A stretch of DNA of 64,000 nucleotides, taken from contig NC_091932.1 in NCBI RefSeq assembly GCF_041260155.1, forward strand, positions 23,523,746-23,587,745, given 5' to 3'. A program made the translations under genes and the position numbers. Positions 37,271 to 51,134 of the stretch are shown here, piece by piece; within the stretch, counting starts at the first letter, position 1, and each line of letters begins with the position of its first letter. The DNA is from Ptychodera flava (lineage: Eukaryota; Hemichordata; Enteropneusta; Ptychoderidae). The notes beneath the pieces are model-generated. The model had not been told where the DNA came from. It ran no database searches and saw only the letters and a list, made by a program, of their open reading frames with translations.

Positions 37271-38683
37271 ATGTAGAACTCGATGTGACTAGTAGTATTC
37301 ATCGATTCATTGTTTCACTCTGCTGTCCCCGATTCTCCACTGAGGCCAAACCCAAGACCAGCGCCAGGATAAATGAAAGAGGAAGCCATTCATAACATCT
37401 GATTTTTAATCAAAATTTACTGTGACAGTTAACTATCACAGTGACTTACAGAGCGCAGTAAGCTTATCGTATGTGCCAGGTGAGTGTTACCCGGAGAATC
37501 CCACAATATAATTTGCATACTACAGCCAGGTGTTTATAGCAACTTGTTATATACAAGGGAAGTTAAACGCATCGATAGTGTCCTCTTCTACGTTCGCAAT
37601 GCAAGTGAGCCATTTAACTGTTTGATCCAGCCTACTATTATAAATTGGACGGGCATATATAGTTTGGTGAAAGTAAGTTTGAGCGAGAGAACATAACTTG
37701 CGTTATGATTCTTCAAGCTGTTTCTGTTTTCGGACACAAGGTTCCAAGTCCGGATCCGGATAAAAGAGCTAGGTCGTCGTCGATATTTTTATCACATTAT
37801 TTTGGGGTACTTTGACATTTTCAATGAATGTCAAAATTTGCCGACCCACTGAGTCGGAGCAGAATCTGAAAACAGCCTGTTAGTTTAATTTGTTTTGAAT
37901 GGGAAATAATGGATATGGTGTGCAAATGGCAACGCAACTACGCTGTATGTGCCACTATTTTTCGTCAAATGTCTTTCTTGGAACATGAACAAAATGAGAA
38001 ATAAAGAATGTAACAGCAAAATGCCTTTGATGAAAAAAAAAAAGCTAATAGATAAACCCATCCGTTTGGCGTCAGCTGTTGACAAGTTAAATTGAGCGTT
38101 GAACAGAAATTAGTAAGTTATTGGTGTCGTTATTATCATCCTTGTCTTTATTAAATTTCTGTTATATGCACTTTCATTCTCAAATTAACTACTTTAAGAG
38201 GTGAACAAAGCTAGCCAGATATCCCCTATGTCGCAGCTGAAATACCGCTGGCGAACCGGAGTCGATATCCAAGAGGAGATCAATAGATATATAACTAAAG
38301 ACAACAAAATGCTTAGGGTTTTTCGTTGTTTCTGCTTCAAGACCAGTAAATGTTTAAGGTCATGAGTAGAGAAAATAGACCTAAGCGTAGTCTGCCAACG
38401 AATAGCACGTACACTCGGTGTAGTCGGAACGTATCATATCATCTGCCACTGTGGACAGTCGAGAGTTCATTCACCTTACGCAGCGCCCTCGTTGGGTGAC
38501 CTCGGAGAGGCATTTTCATTTCTGAATATTGTCCTCGAATGAGTTTCGAATACCTGTTTCTTGAGTCGTACTCGACGGAGGTGCATTTTGGAATATCTGC
38601 GCAGGTTCCATAGCATTTGATGAACTAGTTCACTGAACAAGATTTCGTGCCTACTCAGAAATTCTTCGGGATATCTACGTGCA

Positions 38684-38739
38684 TGACGTCACGCTATGGT
38701 CACATGATCGTGTGGCTCAACGGCGGAAAAGAATAAAAG
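38684..38739 (+). promoter_or_regulatory. PPM1G core promoter candidate: CRE and TATA-like box
   Basis: A perfect palindromic cAMP-response element TGACGTCA at 38684-38691 is followed about 40 bp later by a TATA-like AATAAAAG at 38732-38739. The PPM1G start codon is about 113 bp beyond. The spacing suits a short 5' leader in the same exon as the ATG. Inferred from motifs only. Confidence 0.5.
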
Positions 38740-38851
38740 CAGCAACTGCTGATGCGTCTCACACGTGGTTTGTTGGTAACTACTTCACCCGTCAATAATC
38801 TGAGGAATTATCCGACATTTTGACCGCTTTAAACGCCTATTTTCAATCACG

Positions 38852-40478
38852 ATGGGTGCCTACTTATCGAGCCCTGTGACAGACAAGAGGTCGGAAGACA
38901 GAACTTCGGAAAAGTTTGATTACGGGGCGTCAGCGATGCAGGGCTGGCGGTACTACATGGAGGTAGGTAAACTTGCCCGGTATGATGATGGCACACAGAA
39001 GCCGCATTCCGGGACTTACAAAATGGCTTTGTACCGAGCTGTTCGGAGTAGAAGGAAAGATTATGGTTGGTGACCACATACTGTCACCCGAGGGGCTTCT
39101 GCGATGACCTATGGGACGTCGTTTCACCTATGGTAGTCAGTGAAGCCATACGGCATTTTTTCTGTCGATGTCCATTCACACGTGTTGCGGGGAGAAAACA
39201 AACGCCGTTCGGTATTTTACATTTTACCATCATCACCAGCAGATCACGTAGTCTGAGAGTTGGATTTTGTGAGTCACTAGGTGTGACACACTGGGATTAA
39301 CCATAGCTCTTCGCGAATTCAAACTTTCTGAAAGTTTGTAGACGAGAGGAATTGTACATTTTGATCGTAAACAAAACACGTCGCCATTTTGACGGGTGCC
39401 TCAGTTTCGGGAAGTGGTCGAATTCAAAACCAGGGTGTTGCGTAATTACGATCGGTCACTCCTGATCGATGTGGCTATGGCTATTCAGAGCACCGGTAAC
39501 GCAGACGAATCAACATCTTAGTGAGATATTGCCAGATCTAGGGACGGCGGGCTATCTGTACACAGGGAAAAAATCCCTCGACTGTTACACTGTAAAATTA
39601 AAAATGTCGCCTGTATTTTGATCGAAATTGGTCAAATGATTATTGGGGTTGTTATGGAAACAGGGAGACGACGAAGCCCGACCTCGTCATCAAGTGGTAC
39701 CACTTTTTTAAAGAAAACATCGAAATCGATAAATGTAACGATTCAATGACGTGAAACTGTCCAAAGTTTAACGAGAAAATCGAAGGAAAATTGATAAGAA
39801 ATTGAATACCAAATGTTCAAGTGATTATTTTGTATAACAGCTTAAGATGAGTAGAATTTGAAAGCGAAGGCTAGGCCTTACTTCCACATTCATGTATTTA
39901 AGTGTACTCTGAATCCTCAGGGCAAGGCAATATGTGGGCTTCACCTGTATTCTATGCTGTTTAGACGTGTACATTACCCTTTTACTTTGTGATCAGGTCA
40001 GTCTGAATATGTATGGCTGGCTGGCTGGCTGTATTACCCACAGCACTGACCACCATACACATGTATGTGTGTGTGTATACCATTTTTGCCCGGACACAGC
40101 TATCATCCCCATCTTTTTGGCAGTCCCTCACTTTTAGCTCACATTCTCTTCAGTGACAGTTTCAAATGCTGGGTGTGCTCTGGTCTCTATAGTGGTTTTG
40201 CCCTGTCATCATTTGGTGTGTTTTGGTCAATAAATGGTGACAGCATACGACATTAGATTCCTATCTACAATGTGTGTACATGTATCTGTCTCACCTTACC
40301 AACATTCTCTCTCTCTCTCTCTCTCTCTCGCAGAGGAATCAACATCTTAGTGAGATATTGCGAGATCTAGGGACGGCGGGCCATCTGTACACAGGGAAAA
40401 AAATCCCTCGACTGTTACACTGTAAAATTAAAAATGTCGCCTACAATGTGTGTATATGTATCTGTCTCACCTTACCAA

Positions 40479-40553
<75 letters not shown>

Positions 40554-43500
40554 CATCCATCGATCAATCTGTCCATCTTAATTTGTCAGCCTATCTTGTG
40601 GTCAGTTCATCAATCCATCTTTATGCCAGATAAATTAAGTTGTTCCTTTGAATTGTCTCATTTGCTTTTTGCCAATAGTACACAAATCTTTGTTGACTTC
40701 ACTGTAGAAAAATCCAAGGAACAATATGCTTTCTTGTCCAGGCTTATCTCAAAGTATGAATCTATACACCGGCATGTCTGTTTATCTTTCTATCCGTCTT
40801 CCAGTCTCTGCAGTCAATCATTTCATCTATCCCTCTCTTATTTATCCATCCATATTTTTGAGAAAGGGAAAGAATATTGTGTGCACAGTGTCTCAAATCC
40901 GCATTTCCTACATAACATGATAATGACAGAAACAAATGCTTCAGGTGTGTATGGCTACTGTCAAATCCTTGTTATCAACAAAGATACAACATGCAGATAT
41001 TCTGTTGAAATGAATGAAATGTCAGCAAATCATAAAATACTTTGCATCTGCAAGTCGGTACAAGTATTCGGTGGCCAATAAAATCCTGTTTAGATTCCCA
41101 AACATGAAAGTGCAGCACCACTGAGAGAAGAGACTGTTCAGAGTGTGTTTTCAAAAATATGGGAACTTTTTTACATCACTGTTAGTATCTTTTTGGCCAA
41201 AAAATGCTTGAGAGTTGTACGAGCATGCCTTAGGCTGCAACTTGTCTAAAATCAGCAAAATTTGTCAAAATCATGCATGATTTTTAGAAGTGCAAAAACA
41301 GATTAGGGTCTAAAAGTTTGAAATTGCGCAAGTCCAGTTGCCAGAAGCACACAATGTTAATATTTGGCCAGATATGAACACAAGCCACCACATACTTATG
41401 TGAAATATCTACTGAACCCCAATCTGTTACATACATGTCATAGAGAATGTATCTCATGACATATTATTACCCTATTTTCAATATCAATTTTTTATGACAT
41501 GAGTGTAAATTGTTTTCATCAAAAAAAATATTGGCACTTGTACTTTACTTGTTTCCATTTGACAACCATACAGTTAACTCTATCATGTACATGTATGGTG
41601 GAATTGCAATACATATCATTTGACCTCACATTCTGAAGGTCAAGGATTCAATTGTTTACAGTGTCCGGTTGCTCTGATGTTGTGTCACAGGATCGAAAGG
41701 TTGTCAGAATTCTTCTGAGTGATATCATTACCAGGGCATTTTACCAATCCCCACAGTATTCAAATATATACTTTCAGTCAGAGCTATCTTTCCAAAGGTA
41801 CCAGGAACTCTCCAGTCATAGTTTTATACAGGAAGTAAATAAAATAGTTAAAATATCACTGACCACTACAACAAAATTTAATTCTGTGGAAAGTGTTTTT
41901 TCAATCCCATGACACAGCCATGCACTATGAGAAATTCAAGTTCAAAGCAGCTGCCAAAACACTTGCGTACTTGTTGACTAAAACTAATCATTATTCACAT
42001 TCAGATTGGCATTGACTTGATGACTCATCAAAACAAATGGAACCTTTTGACGACAGTCTGGGTTGCAGGTTTATGAAAAATTTAGAGTACAACAACTTAA
42101 TTCAATATATCCTATATGTGCTACAGTGAACTGCAGCCTACTTTGAATAAATGTAATTATGCGAATTCAGTTCCAAAAGTTGCAGCTGTTGGTCTTGCTC
42201 ATTATGCAAAAAATGTACCCTTCCAGTAAAATAGTAGGCCCAAAAGGTATATGAATTTAATTATAATCATAATGGGTCAATTGTGCATTCTATTTGCAAC
42301 TATTTCTGTGCCAGACATATATTATACAGCGTGTTTACACAGTTTAATTTGAGCATTGAAGTGTCTGTGCACAAGACTTGAAAGCAAACATGTGGTTCCA
42401 TTGTTGCGGTCATAGCCCCAGCTTGCAAATAAATCTTGTGGATTCTCAGCGAATGTTTTGACTGATGGCATTCATGGAGTTCCACCTACTGAAGAATGCA
42501 GACCTATATCTGCCAATTTTCCAATACTTGTGAAACCTTTTCAGGCGTGTCTATACTTATGTGTTAATGTGTGCGAGACATGCTTCATAATCATTCTTAG
42601 GTGTACATCATACATGTACCGGTACAGTAGGTATTGAAGAGACTGACGATTACATGGAGCTTAATGAGCCAAGGAACACAAGATTTGTCAGTGTTTTTGC
42701 TAAGGTTTGGGAATATCAGTAAATGATTTGGGAACCCCTGTAACATTTCTGATGTCCCCTAATCTGATTGCATTGATACCGGTACACCGAGGGGAACCCC
42801 GGTAAAATGACTGGGGAACCCTGGTAACATTTACCGGGGTACTGGCCTTAACAAAAATACTGTTTGTTTCTTACCATCTCCCTTATCAGGATGCGATTCC
42901 TCGATACTATCACAGCTTGTAGACATGTTCTGCTCTTTATTTGACAAAAGGAAGACATTCTTCCCTTTCCTGGACAGTTTGATGTATACTATTTTGCCCT
43001 GATTCTGGCAGCAAAGTGCTCTTTTTTGTCTTTCAATGTTACAAAGTGGGGCATACAAGTGGAAGGCAGTTTCACACTCTTTTAGTGGTGCGATACTATG
43101 AATCATGCAAAGGTTATTTTGGTCGGAATGCCATGAAAAAAAACATCGACTGAAGTAGAAATAAAAGACATGATGGATTCGGTCTTGTAGTACTGATTGG
43201 GACAAACAGAATCTTAATGTTTTTTGTCCAGACGCTTTGTTCGAAAGCTAGTGCATGACAATTTTAGTTGTGTTTGTGTTTTGTAAGATGCATTTTGGTG
43301 TTTCCAACTGACAGACTTATATATTTGTAATGGGCTGAAAAAGGTGAAAAAAAAAAAATTTACTCATGGCTCTGCTCATCAATGTTGATACTATTAATGA
43401 TGCAAATCTTAGACACACATACCGGTACATAGATTCATTATGACACTGAATTCACCGAGCAGCTGTGCTACACATTCAATATATAGGAATTACCCATCCA

Positions 43501-46500
43501 GCATCACTTTCCCCTGTAGTAACCGTTTGATAACATCTGGTGATAAACAGGCCGAGTTGAAGGTCACGATGGAAGCAGGTCATATTGTTCTTGTCCCTGC
43601 AGGCTATAATTGATTAACATTTACTGCACAGCTTCGCTGTTTAATAGATATTCAATACAGCAGCTCTAACTTATTCCTTTATTTTCTATTGTTTGTTGTT
43701 CAGGTTGTGAAAAAACATTTTCAGATTCACATTCCGCCACTTTGATCATGTTGAGAAATTTCTAGTGTCAAACTTGTTAATACAGCGTGTGTGTGTGTGT
43801 GTGTGTGCGTGCGTGCGCAATACCCAATGTTCAGTATAGTGTGGAATTGTCAACAACCGTGACTGAATTTTAGTCCATACTACGAATTCCTGTGTTGACT
43901 GTAACATAGCATACTGTACAAGATGCCTTGTTTTTTGCCAGGTTTATACTTTGTATTATATTTCTACATACCTCAGGGACAAGAAAAAGGACATGTGACG
44001 ATGATGTCCTAACTTTCCAGAACAAAAGTGTGGAAATTTAAGCCTTTCAGGCCGGACTTTCTTGTAATATACCTGAATTCCATTGATATGTATAGCGAGG
44101 GATAGTCCTGCAAACCTAATCAAAAGTTACAATTTACCGTTGTCTTGTTTTGGAATGTTTGATGGTGTTAAGTTAACACTGGTATAGATCCTCAGGGCCA
44201 GTGTTTAGGCTGACTGACTTCTATGGATTCTGTGCAAAAAGACAAATACTGTCTTTTGGGTGAGATCAATGGTACAGGTACATGTATATTCACAGGCCTT
44301 GACAGTTGAATTTTGTTAATCAGCTGCATGCTTTTTTGCCAATCCCAAAATATTCCAACTTCAAGTTCACACGAGAACTTAGATTATAATTATTCGATCA
44401 CTTTTGAAATTTCAACCATATACATTCATATGCAAATAAGGCTGCCAGTGTCTGGAGGAATCATAAAACCAAAGGTAACTTGTTGATATTTTAAGTTCAA
44501 GTTCATTTGAGTCTGACTGTGCTCTCTGTGCAGTTGTTGGATAAAACAGAAAGCGAGTTGTTTTAAAATTCTTTGAAACTTTGAATTACATATACTTGAG
44601 ATTTTTACACAAGTGAGAATGGCTGTATCATGTCATGGTGTGTGTGTCCCTTTAAATATTCAGTAACTGTAACTTTTGAAAATTTCTTTTCAGGATTTCA
44701 TTACGTGTGTCAGCTACAGTTTCTAGGTGTTCTTTCACAGCAGATGTTGAAATGCCCAGTACTCGGCTTGTTGACATTGACTCAGTGTGTGTACAGCATT
44801 GTGGACAGCCCCTTACTGGCTACACACTCTGGCTGATGCCGGCTACACACTCTGGCTGAGCGGCTACACATTGTGGCTGATGCCAGCTACACACTGTGGC
44901 TGATGCCGGCTAGACATGCAGGCTACACACTGGCTGAGCCAGCTACACATTGTGGCTGATGCTGGCTACACACTGACTGAGCCGGCTACACACTGTGGCT
45001 GATGCTGGCTACACACTGACTGAGCTGGCTACACATTGTGGCTGATACCGTCTACACACTGTGGCTGATGCCAGCTGCACACTCTAGCTGATACCGGCTA
45101 CACACTGTGGCTGATGCCGGCTACACACTGGCTGAGCCGGCTACACCTGTGGCTTATGCCAGCTACAACAGGGAGTCAGAACATTGTTAGGGTTGATAGT
45201 TGAATTTAGGTCAGCAGTTCAATTGTCAACCATAACAATGCACGTCTCACAACGACCCGCTCAATTGAAAAACCAAATGCAGGGCAGATCGTCCATGTAG
45301 CCGACACGAACACGAAGTGTCTGTTACCGGCTACCAAAAACTATGAAAAATAGTAAAGAATGAGCTACAAAATCACTATCAGTTTTAAGTTGCAGGTAGA
45401 ATAAGTCTGTGCCTTTGTAAAAAATACTATAAAAATAGTAGAAAGTGAAGAACCAGCTGAAAGTTAGTTGAGGAGACCTTAACCGCATATCATTTGCATC
45501 TCATTGTTGGCTACATGGACTGTGTGCCAAATGCAGGGTATCTCATAACACTGTAAGACATAGATCAAGATATCATATTGACATTACATCTAGGTATTCA
45601 GGGGGTCTTCACACACATGTACAACTGTATTCAAGTTTTTGTTAAAGTGCAACAACATACATGTATCATATGGCACCTTTTATACCTCACTGGCTGTAAC
45701 CAACTTGACGTGATGGTGAAATATGAACTTGGCAGGACAAGAGGTACCGTAGACTGCATTGTTATTGTTCACAAGTGAATTCTGGTCGTCCCTGACTAGA
45801 ATTTAGATGTAAATAAAAACCATGCATTTTATAGGCATGATAGTTACAAACACTGTGTTGACAAGCTAAATACCGGTAGTTGACGTTTCGACAATGCATT
45901 TGGGGGTATAACAAAAACTTGCAATTTACATGCTAACAAAAGTAGTGGAAAAATTATCAAAACTATACAGCTACCACTGGCCCTTTGAGTGTAATTACTA
46001 GGATTTTCTTCAGCTACGAGACCTTATCTGGGAACCAAACATTGTACATTGACATTTCAGGTCTTGCTGGAGTTTTCAAATTACGGAGCTCCCCATGTCT
46101 TGGTTTTGTGTGATTTAGTAACTGACTTTTGTTAGCATCCAATCAGGATGTTGTATGATATGTCACCATCAAATTATTTCACTGTAAATTTGAAGCCACG
46201 CACTGTAAATTACACTGTACCTGGTAGTTACAAAAAGCTTCACTAAGATGTTTCAGTGCCAAAGTCAATTTGCGTCTCCTTTAAAAATATACCTCATTCA
46301 ATTTTTTTTTAATTTTTACAAAAAAACTGTAGCCGATGAAATGTGATGTGCATTTGGTTCAAAATTATCAAGTAAACTACAGAAAAATTCATAAAAATTG
46401 GTAAAATGTTGCCCTAAAATTTTGGTGTGAAAAATTACAGCACTCAAAGGGTTAAGTGGGTCTCTGACCAGAGCGTACTGTGTAGAGAGCAACAGCAATT

Positions 46501-49500
46501 TTTTTTGCTTTCGTACTGTATGAAGTATCAGAAGTGTTTTGAATACATTATCGTCAATAAATCATTACACTTTTCGATTTGATGAAATCCTTCTGGCAAC
46601 TCTATAATTTAGTAGATAGTGCTGACTCCGTCAACAGAAAAAACAACAACATTGTTTTACCTAACAGTAGTAAATTACAGGTACACCTGATAAAGAATTG
46701 TTGACAACTTGTGTACTGACCTCCTGTGACCCTACCGTGTTGAGTGTTAACATACGGTATATAACCTTGACCAGTTTTGTCACCCCATACCAAAACGCTT
46801 TCCAAAGTAGAAACAATGCAATGATGTGAATGTACTAACTAAAAATTGTGTGCTTTTTGCCAATCAATTATCTAACAAAACAGGTGATTGAGTTACAGTG
46901 AAAAAACTACCAATTCCTCCATTTTGTATAGGTCACACATGAATGTATAAAATGTAGGGAAATTGATATTTACACCCTCCATTACAGTTCAGCATTTGTC
47001 TGTCTGTTGATACTTTGTGAAAAATGTATGAAGTATGATTTTAGAAAGCAGCAGTTGTTTTGGAGTCAAATGATTACAATTCAGAGGGGAATGATTTGCA
47101 TGTAGCAATAAAACCTTCAGCAAAGAAAATAAAATAGCAAAGCATTTTACTCAGGAAATTAAAAATTATTTTAAGTAACATAAAATGTGACTGCATATTT
47201 ATTTTTCCTAGAATTTACGTCAACAGGTATTCCCCATGATTTGTTAGGCAGATTAACAAATTCCAGTCGCTGTTGTTTGTTCAAATACCAAATGCTGTTA
47301 AAAAGTGAAAGTTTGATTATGGCTTAGATTTGGAGATGCCATCAAAAAATAAAGAAGAAATGTAAGTTTGTTCGAATTTTTGAACCATAGATGAGCCTGT
47401 CCCAGTGGTCGCCCTTACAGAGCGGTCACCTCATTGCAGTGGGTCACCTCATTGCAGTGGGTCACCTCGTTGCAGTGGACACTTGTGGCAGCCCTGTTAC
47501 AGTACATATTACATGTTTACCCTTTGAGTGCTGTAATTTTTCCCATCAAAATTTTAGTGCAACATTTCACCAAATTTTATGAATTTTTCTGTAATTTTTT
47601 TGATAATTTTGGATCATTGGGACATCACATTTCATTGGCTACAGTTTTTCACCAAACTTTTGGCAAAAATCTGACAAAAATTGACACAGGTATACCCTAC
47701 CTTACAAAGGTGACAAAAATTGACTGTGGCGTCCAAAGGGTTAACCCTCTTCCTGCAAAGTTCATATTTCATCATCAGTCAAGTTTGTTATAAAACTGTA
47801 GTGAAGCACATTATGTCCCATTTGGTGCATTTCACTGTAAGAAAAAATTGAACATCTGAAGGCCCCTGAAATCACAGATACCGGTACCATAAACATGATT
47901 TCTATGGACCAAAGCTGTTGGAACAGACCAATTAAGCCAAACGGGTGAAAATACATGTGGTTTTTAGTTCAATACCGCTTTTCACTGAGTTGGTTGATTG
48001 GCAAGTGATATTGTCTGGCAGGTAATGGGTTAAAGGCCCTCTGTAATGTGTTCATTAGTCAATTAGTTAATCTTTATCATCCCAATTTCGGCTATTTCTA
48101 GCATGGCGGCAGTGACAAACAAATATACATCAATTACAGAAATGATAATTTGAAATACATGTATTACAATCCACCGGCACATAGTAAAAGCGATTTTAAA
48201 ACCAACAGAGCTAATTGGTTTTTTATCAACTGGGCTATCAAACACGTGGGTGAGACTCAACTAGCTTTTTAAAATTTTGTATTTTTGTCATTGTCCTCTG
48301 AGTAAAATGACGAAAATACAAAATTTTAAAAGCTAGTGGAGTCTGTTCAATTGTTTGATGAAGAAGCATTTGGCGCTATTGGTTTTAGAAATCGGTACTC
48401 TAAAATGACGACAGATTGGAGCAAGTCAAAAGCAAGATGTAATGCTCAAACTTTGAACGCAAGATAGAATTTCTTTTGTGCAAAAGGTGCTTGTCATACA
48501 AGTCGAGGAGACCTATTTTGTTGTTCTCTGATAATTTTGCTGCTTATATTTACAATCTTACCGATTCTGTTTCTATTCTTATTTAAATTTCCGTACCAGC
48601 AGATAGTTGAAACCTTGAAAATACCCTCAATGAACGTTTTATCAAATAACATCATCAGAGGCCACTTGTTGTTTCTCCCATTTTGGTACAAAACCTGTGT
48701 ATAAATGGTCAATATATCTGTTTCTGACTGACCTCTGTCAAAAATGCTCAGACTTAAAGCAAGAAATGAGTCTATTTTGACAGATTTGTGATCTGCATGA
48801 CAATTCTTTCAGAAATGAAATGCATGTATCACTTATTTCAGTATTATTATTATCTTTTCCTAGATTCACTACACAGCACACCACACCCACAGTCTATGGA
48901 AAGGCCACATCCAATATGCAGTGGTCACATTTCTTGAGGTCCCATGTGTGACTACTATACATAGCTTTGACTCTAGCGGATCTCAAATAATTAATCTTTG
49001 GCTTTTATCATCTTACTCATAGCAACTGTACTTTTGAAAATTGTTTGCATTCTTCCCTTCACTGGATGTTTGAACCACTGTTTCTAAATCTACTCCGTAC
49101 ATCATGGTGAAATACCCAGTAACTAGTACATTTTAAACATCCCCTACTCAATTATTTTTTGACACGATAATAATCCCTTTTGTGATTGAAAATTTAATGT
49201 TTTATTATGGCTATAAATTACTGTAATTATCAACAATGCCGACAAAATGTCAAAAGTTACAGTTACTCAGGTTTGAAACAACCGATTGAATGACAGCGAG
49301 ATGAGAAATTTGAAATGTAGTGAAAAGGTTATGCCAACCCGCGCATGTACCAACACTTCAAATCTCTAATTTACTCTCAAGATAAAGGGTACTTGTGTTT
49401 TATCAGAGGTGTTAATCATCACGGTAAAGTCTTTGCTTGTCAAAGAAACACATGTTATATGTAGGCATGAGATAAACTCAAAAAATCCATCATTTATTAA

Positions 49501-50988
49501 AACTGTTTGCGCTTTGCGTTTGATTCCGGGAGTGTCAAACACTCTGTGCCGGAAACTGACATATTCTCCTGCTATCAGTAAAGTGACATTTTGTTCACAT
49601 TGCTGTAGGCTTTTTTCTTGCTTTACATGGTACATCAGACAAGAGTCAAGGACGTGAGGCTTGCCCTTTGTATTTTTCACAATGTAAAATTAACCTCAGC
49701 ATTACATTTCACGTTTACTTTATTAGCCATTGAAGGTGCCCACACACAAAAGCTCACAACAATTTATAGTCTTAACTTTGCAATCATTTATGATTGAATT
49801 GTACACGATGTGTAGATCCTTGTGCTACTCTGAAATTTAGTCATAATCCCCAGTGTTCAGTTTGTCAACAAAGCCAGCATAGTAAAAGTAACTAACGGCG
49901 GTATAACAAAATCAGCGTAATTTTTGCAAAGAAGATGTATCCAAGATCACACTTTTAACCCTTTTCCTGCCAAGTCCATATTTCACCATCAGCTCAATAT
50001 GGTTAAAATGAATGAAACACAACATATTCCATATGGTGTATTTTAACACAATACCGTACATTTGAAGGCGGTTGAAAACATAAATACTGTAAACTTGATT
50101 TTTTTGGAATAAAGATACTGTAATTCACCAAGCCAAGTGGGTGAAAATACGTCATGTTTTGGCTCAATACCACTTTTTACTGACTTGGCTGATGGGGAAG
50201 TGATACTGTCTGGCAGGAAAAGGGTTAAGTTTCCAGTGTACATATATGTAACAGTGTACAGCAGGTGGCACAGTATGTAGACGTGTGAGACAACTAAGGT
50301 ATTGAGTTAGTGAAAGATATGTGCCCTTCAGAAGTTCATCCGTCAGAACTCTATGAATACGCTAGTAGCATCAATATTTGTGAATACACCCATTAATTGC
50401 AGCAACTGTGGGACGCATAGCAACTACACCGTGGGTATGCAAATTAGAGGTGCTTGTATCACAATTTGTGAGGAAGAAGATGTAATAACACTTCCAGGAT
50501 ATGTTTACTGTGAGAGGAATCTCTCATGAATTGAACCAATATGACATCATCACACGTTACTGTGACATCATCACACAATACTGTGACATCATCACACATT
50601 TATACTTATACCCAATAATTTGGCAACAATGTTCCTACAGTGCTTATGAAGCTTGCAAGATGAAAACAGATATGATATTTGAAACCAGAAATTTTCTGAC
50701 CACTTCCATAAACAGCTGATACGATAGTGTGGGTTTCAGTTTCTGTTTGACCAGTTTAAGTAATGTGACAGAGACGACCTTCAATGAAATAGGTGACCAT
50801 GACCAATTATTATGTTTATAAACCATGTAGAATGGCCTGTTGGTGTTTGCAATACATGTGTCGTGCTGATGAGCTACTGTTTCTGAACTCATGAATGGAA
50901 ATTCATATTTTTATTTTTATAATTTGTGTACACAGACACAGAGATCTGTTTTATATATAGATATATAGATGGATACTTCATGCATAAG

Positions 50989-51045
<57 letters not shown>

Positions 51046-51051
51046 ATATAT

Positions 51052-51134
<83 letters not shown>

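Larger units (their letters stand above)
34783..38683. other. Intergenic region between MFSD2-like copy 2 and PPM1G
   Basis: Contains the 3' UTR of copy 2 at the left and a partial family B element near 37.1 kb. Otherwise I see no exons, RNA genes or clear repeats. Open frames here are under 110 codons and resemble nothing known. Confidence 0.5.

Noticed and set aside
40434-41081. 215-codon open frame, the longest in the window
   Set aside because: The first third is poly(Leu-Ser) from (CT)n, and the remainder has no resemblance and lies within PPM1G intron 1.
46316-47793. Two frames sharing a PLSAVIF...FYEFFC pattern, at first suggesting a conserved small protein
   Set aside because: Both lie inside opposite copies of the family F element, so the similarity is that of the repeat DNA.
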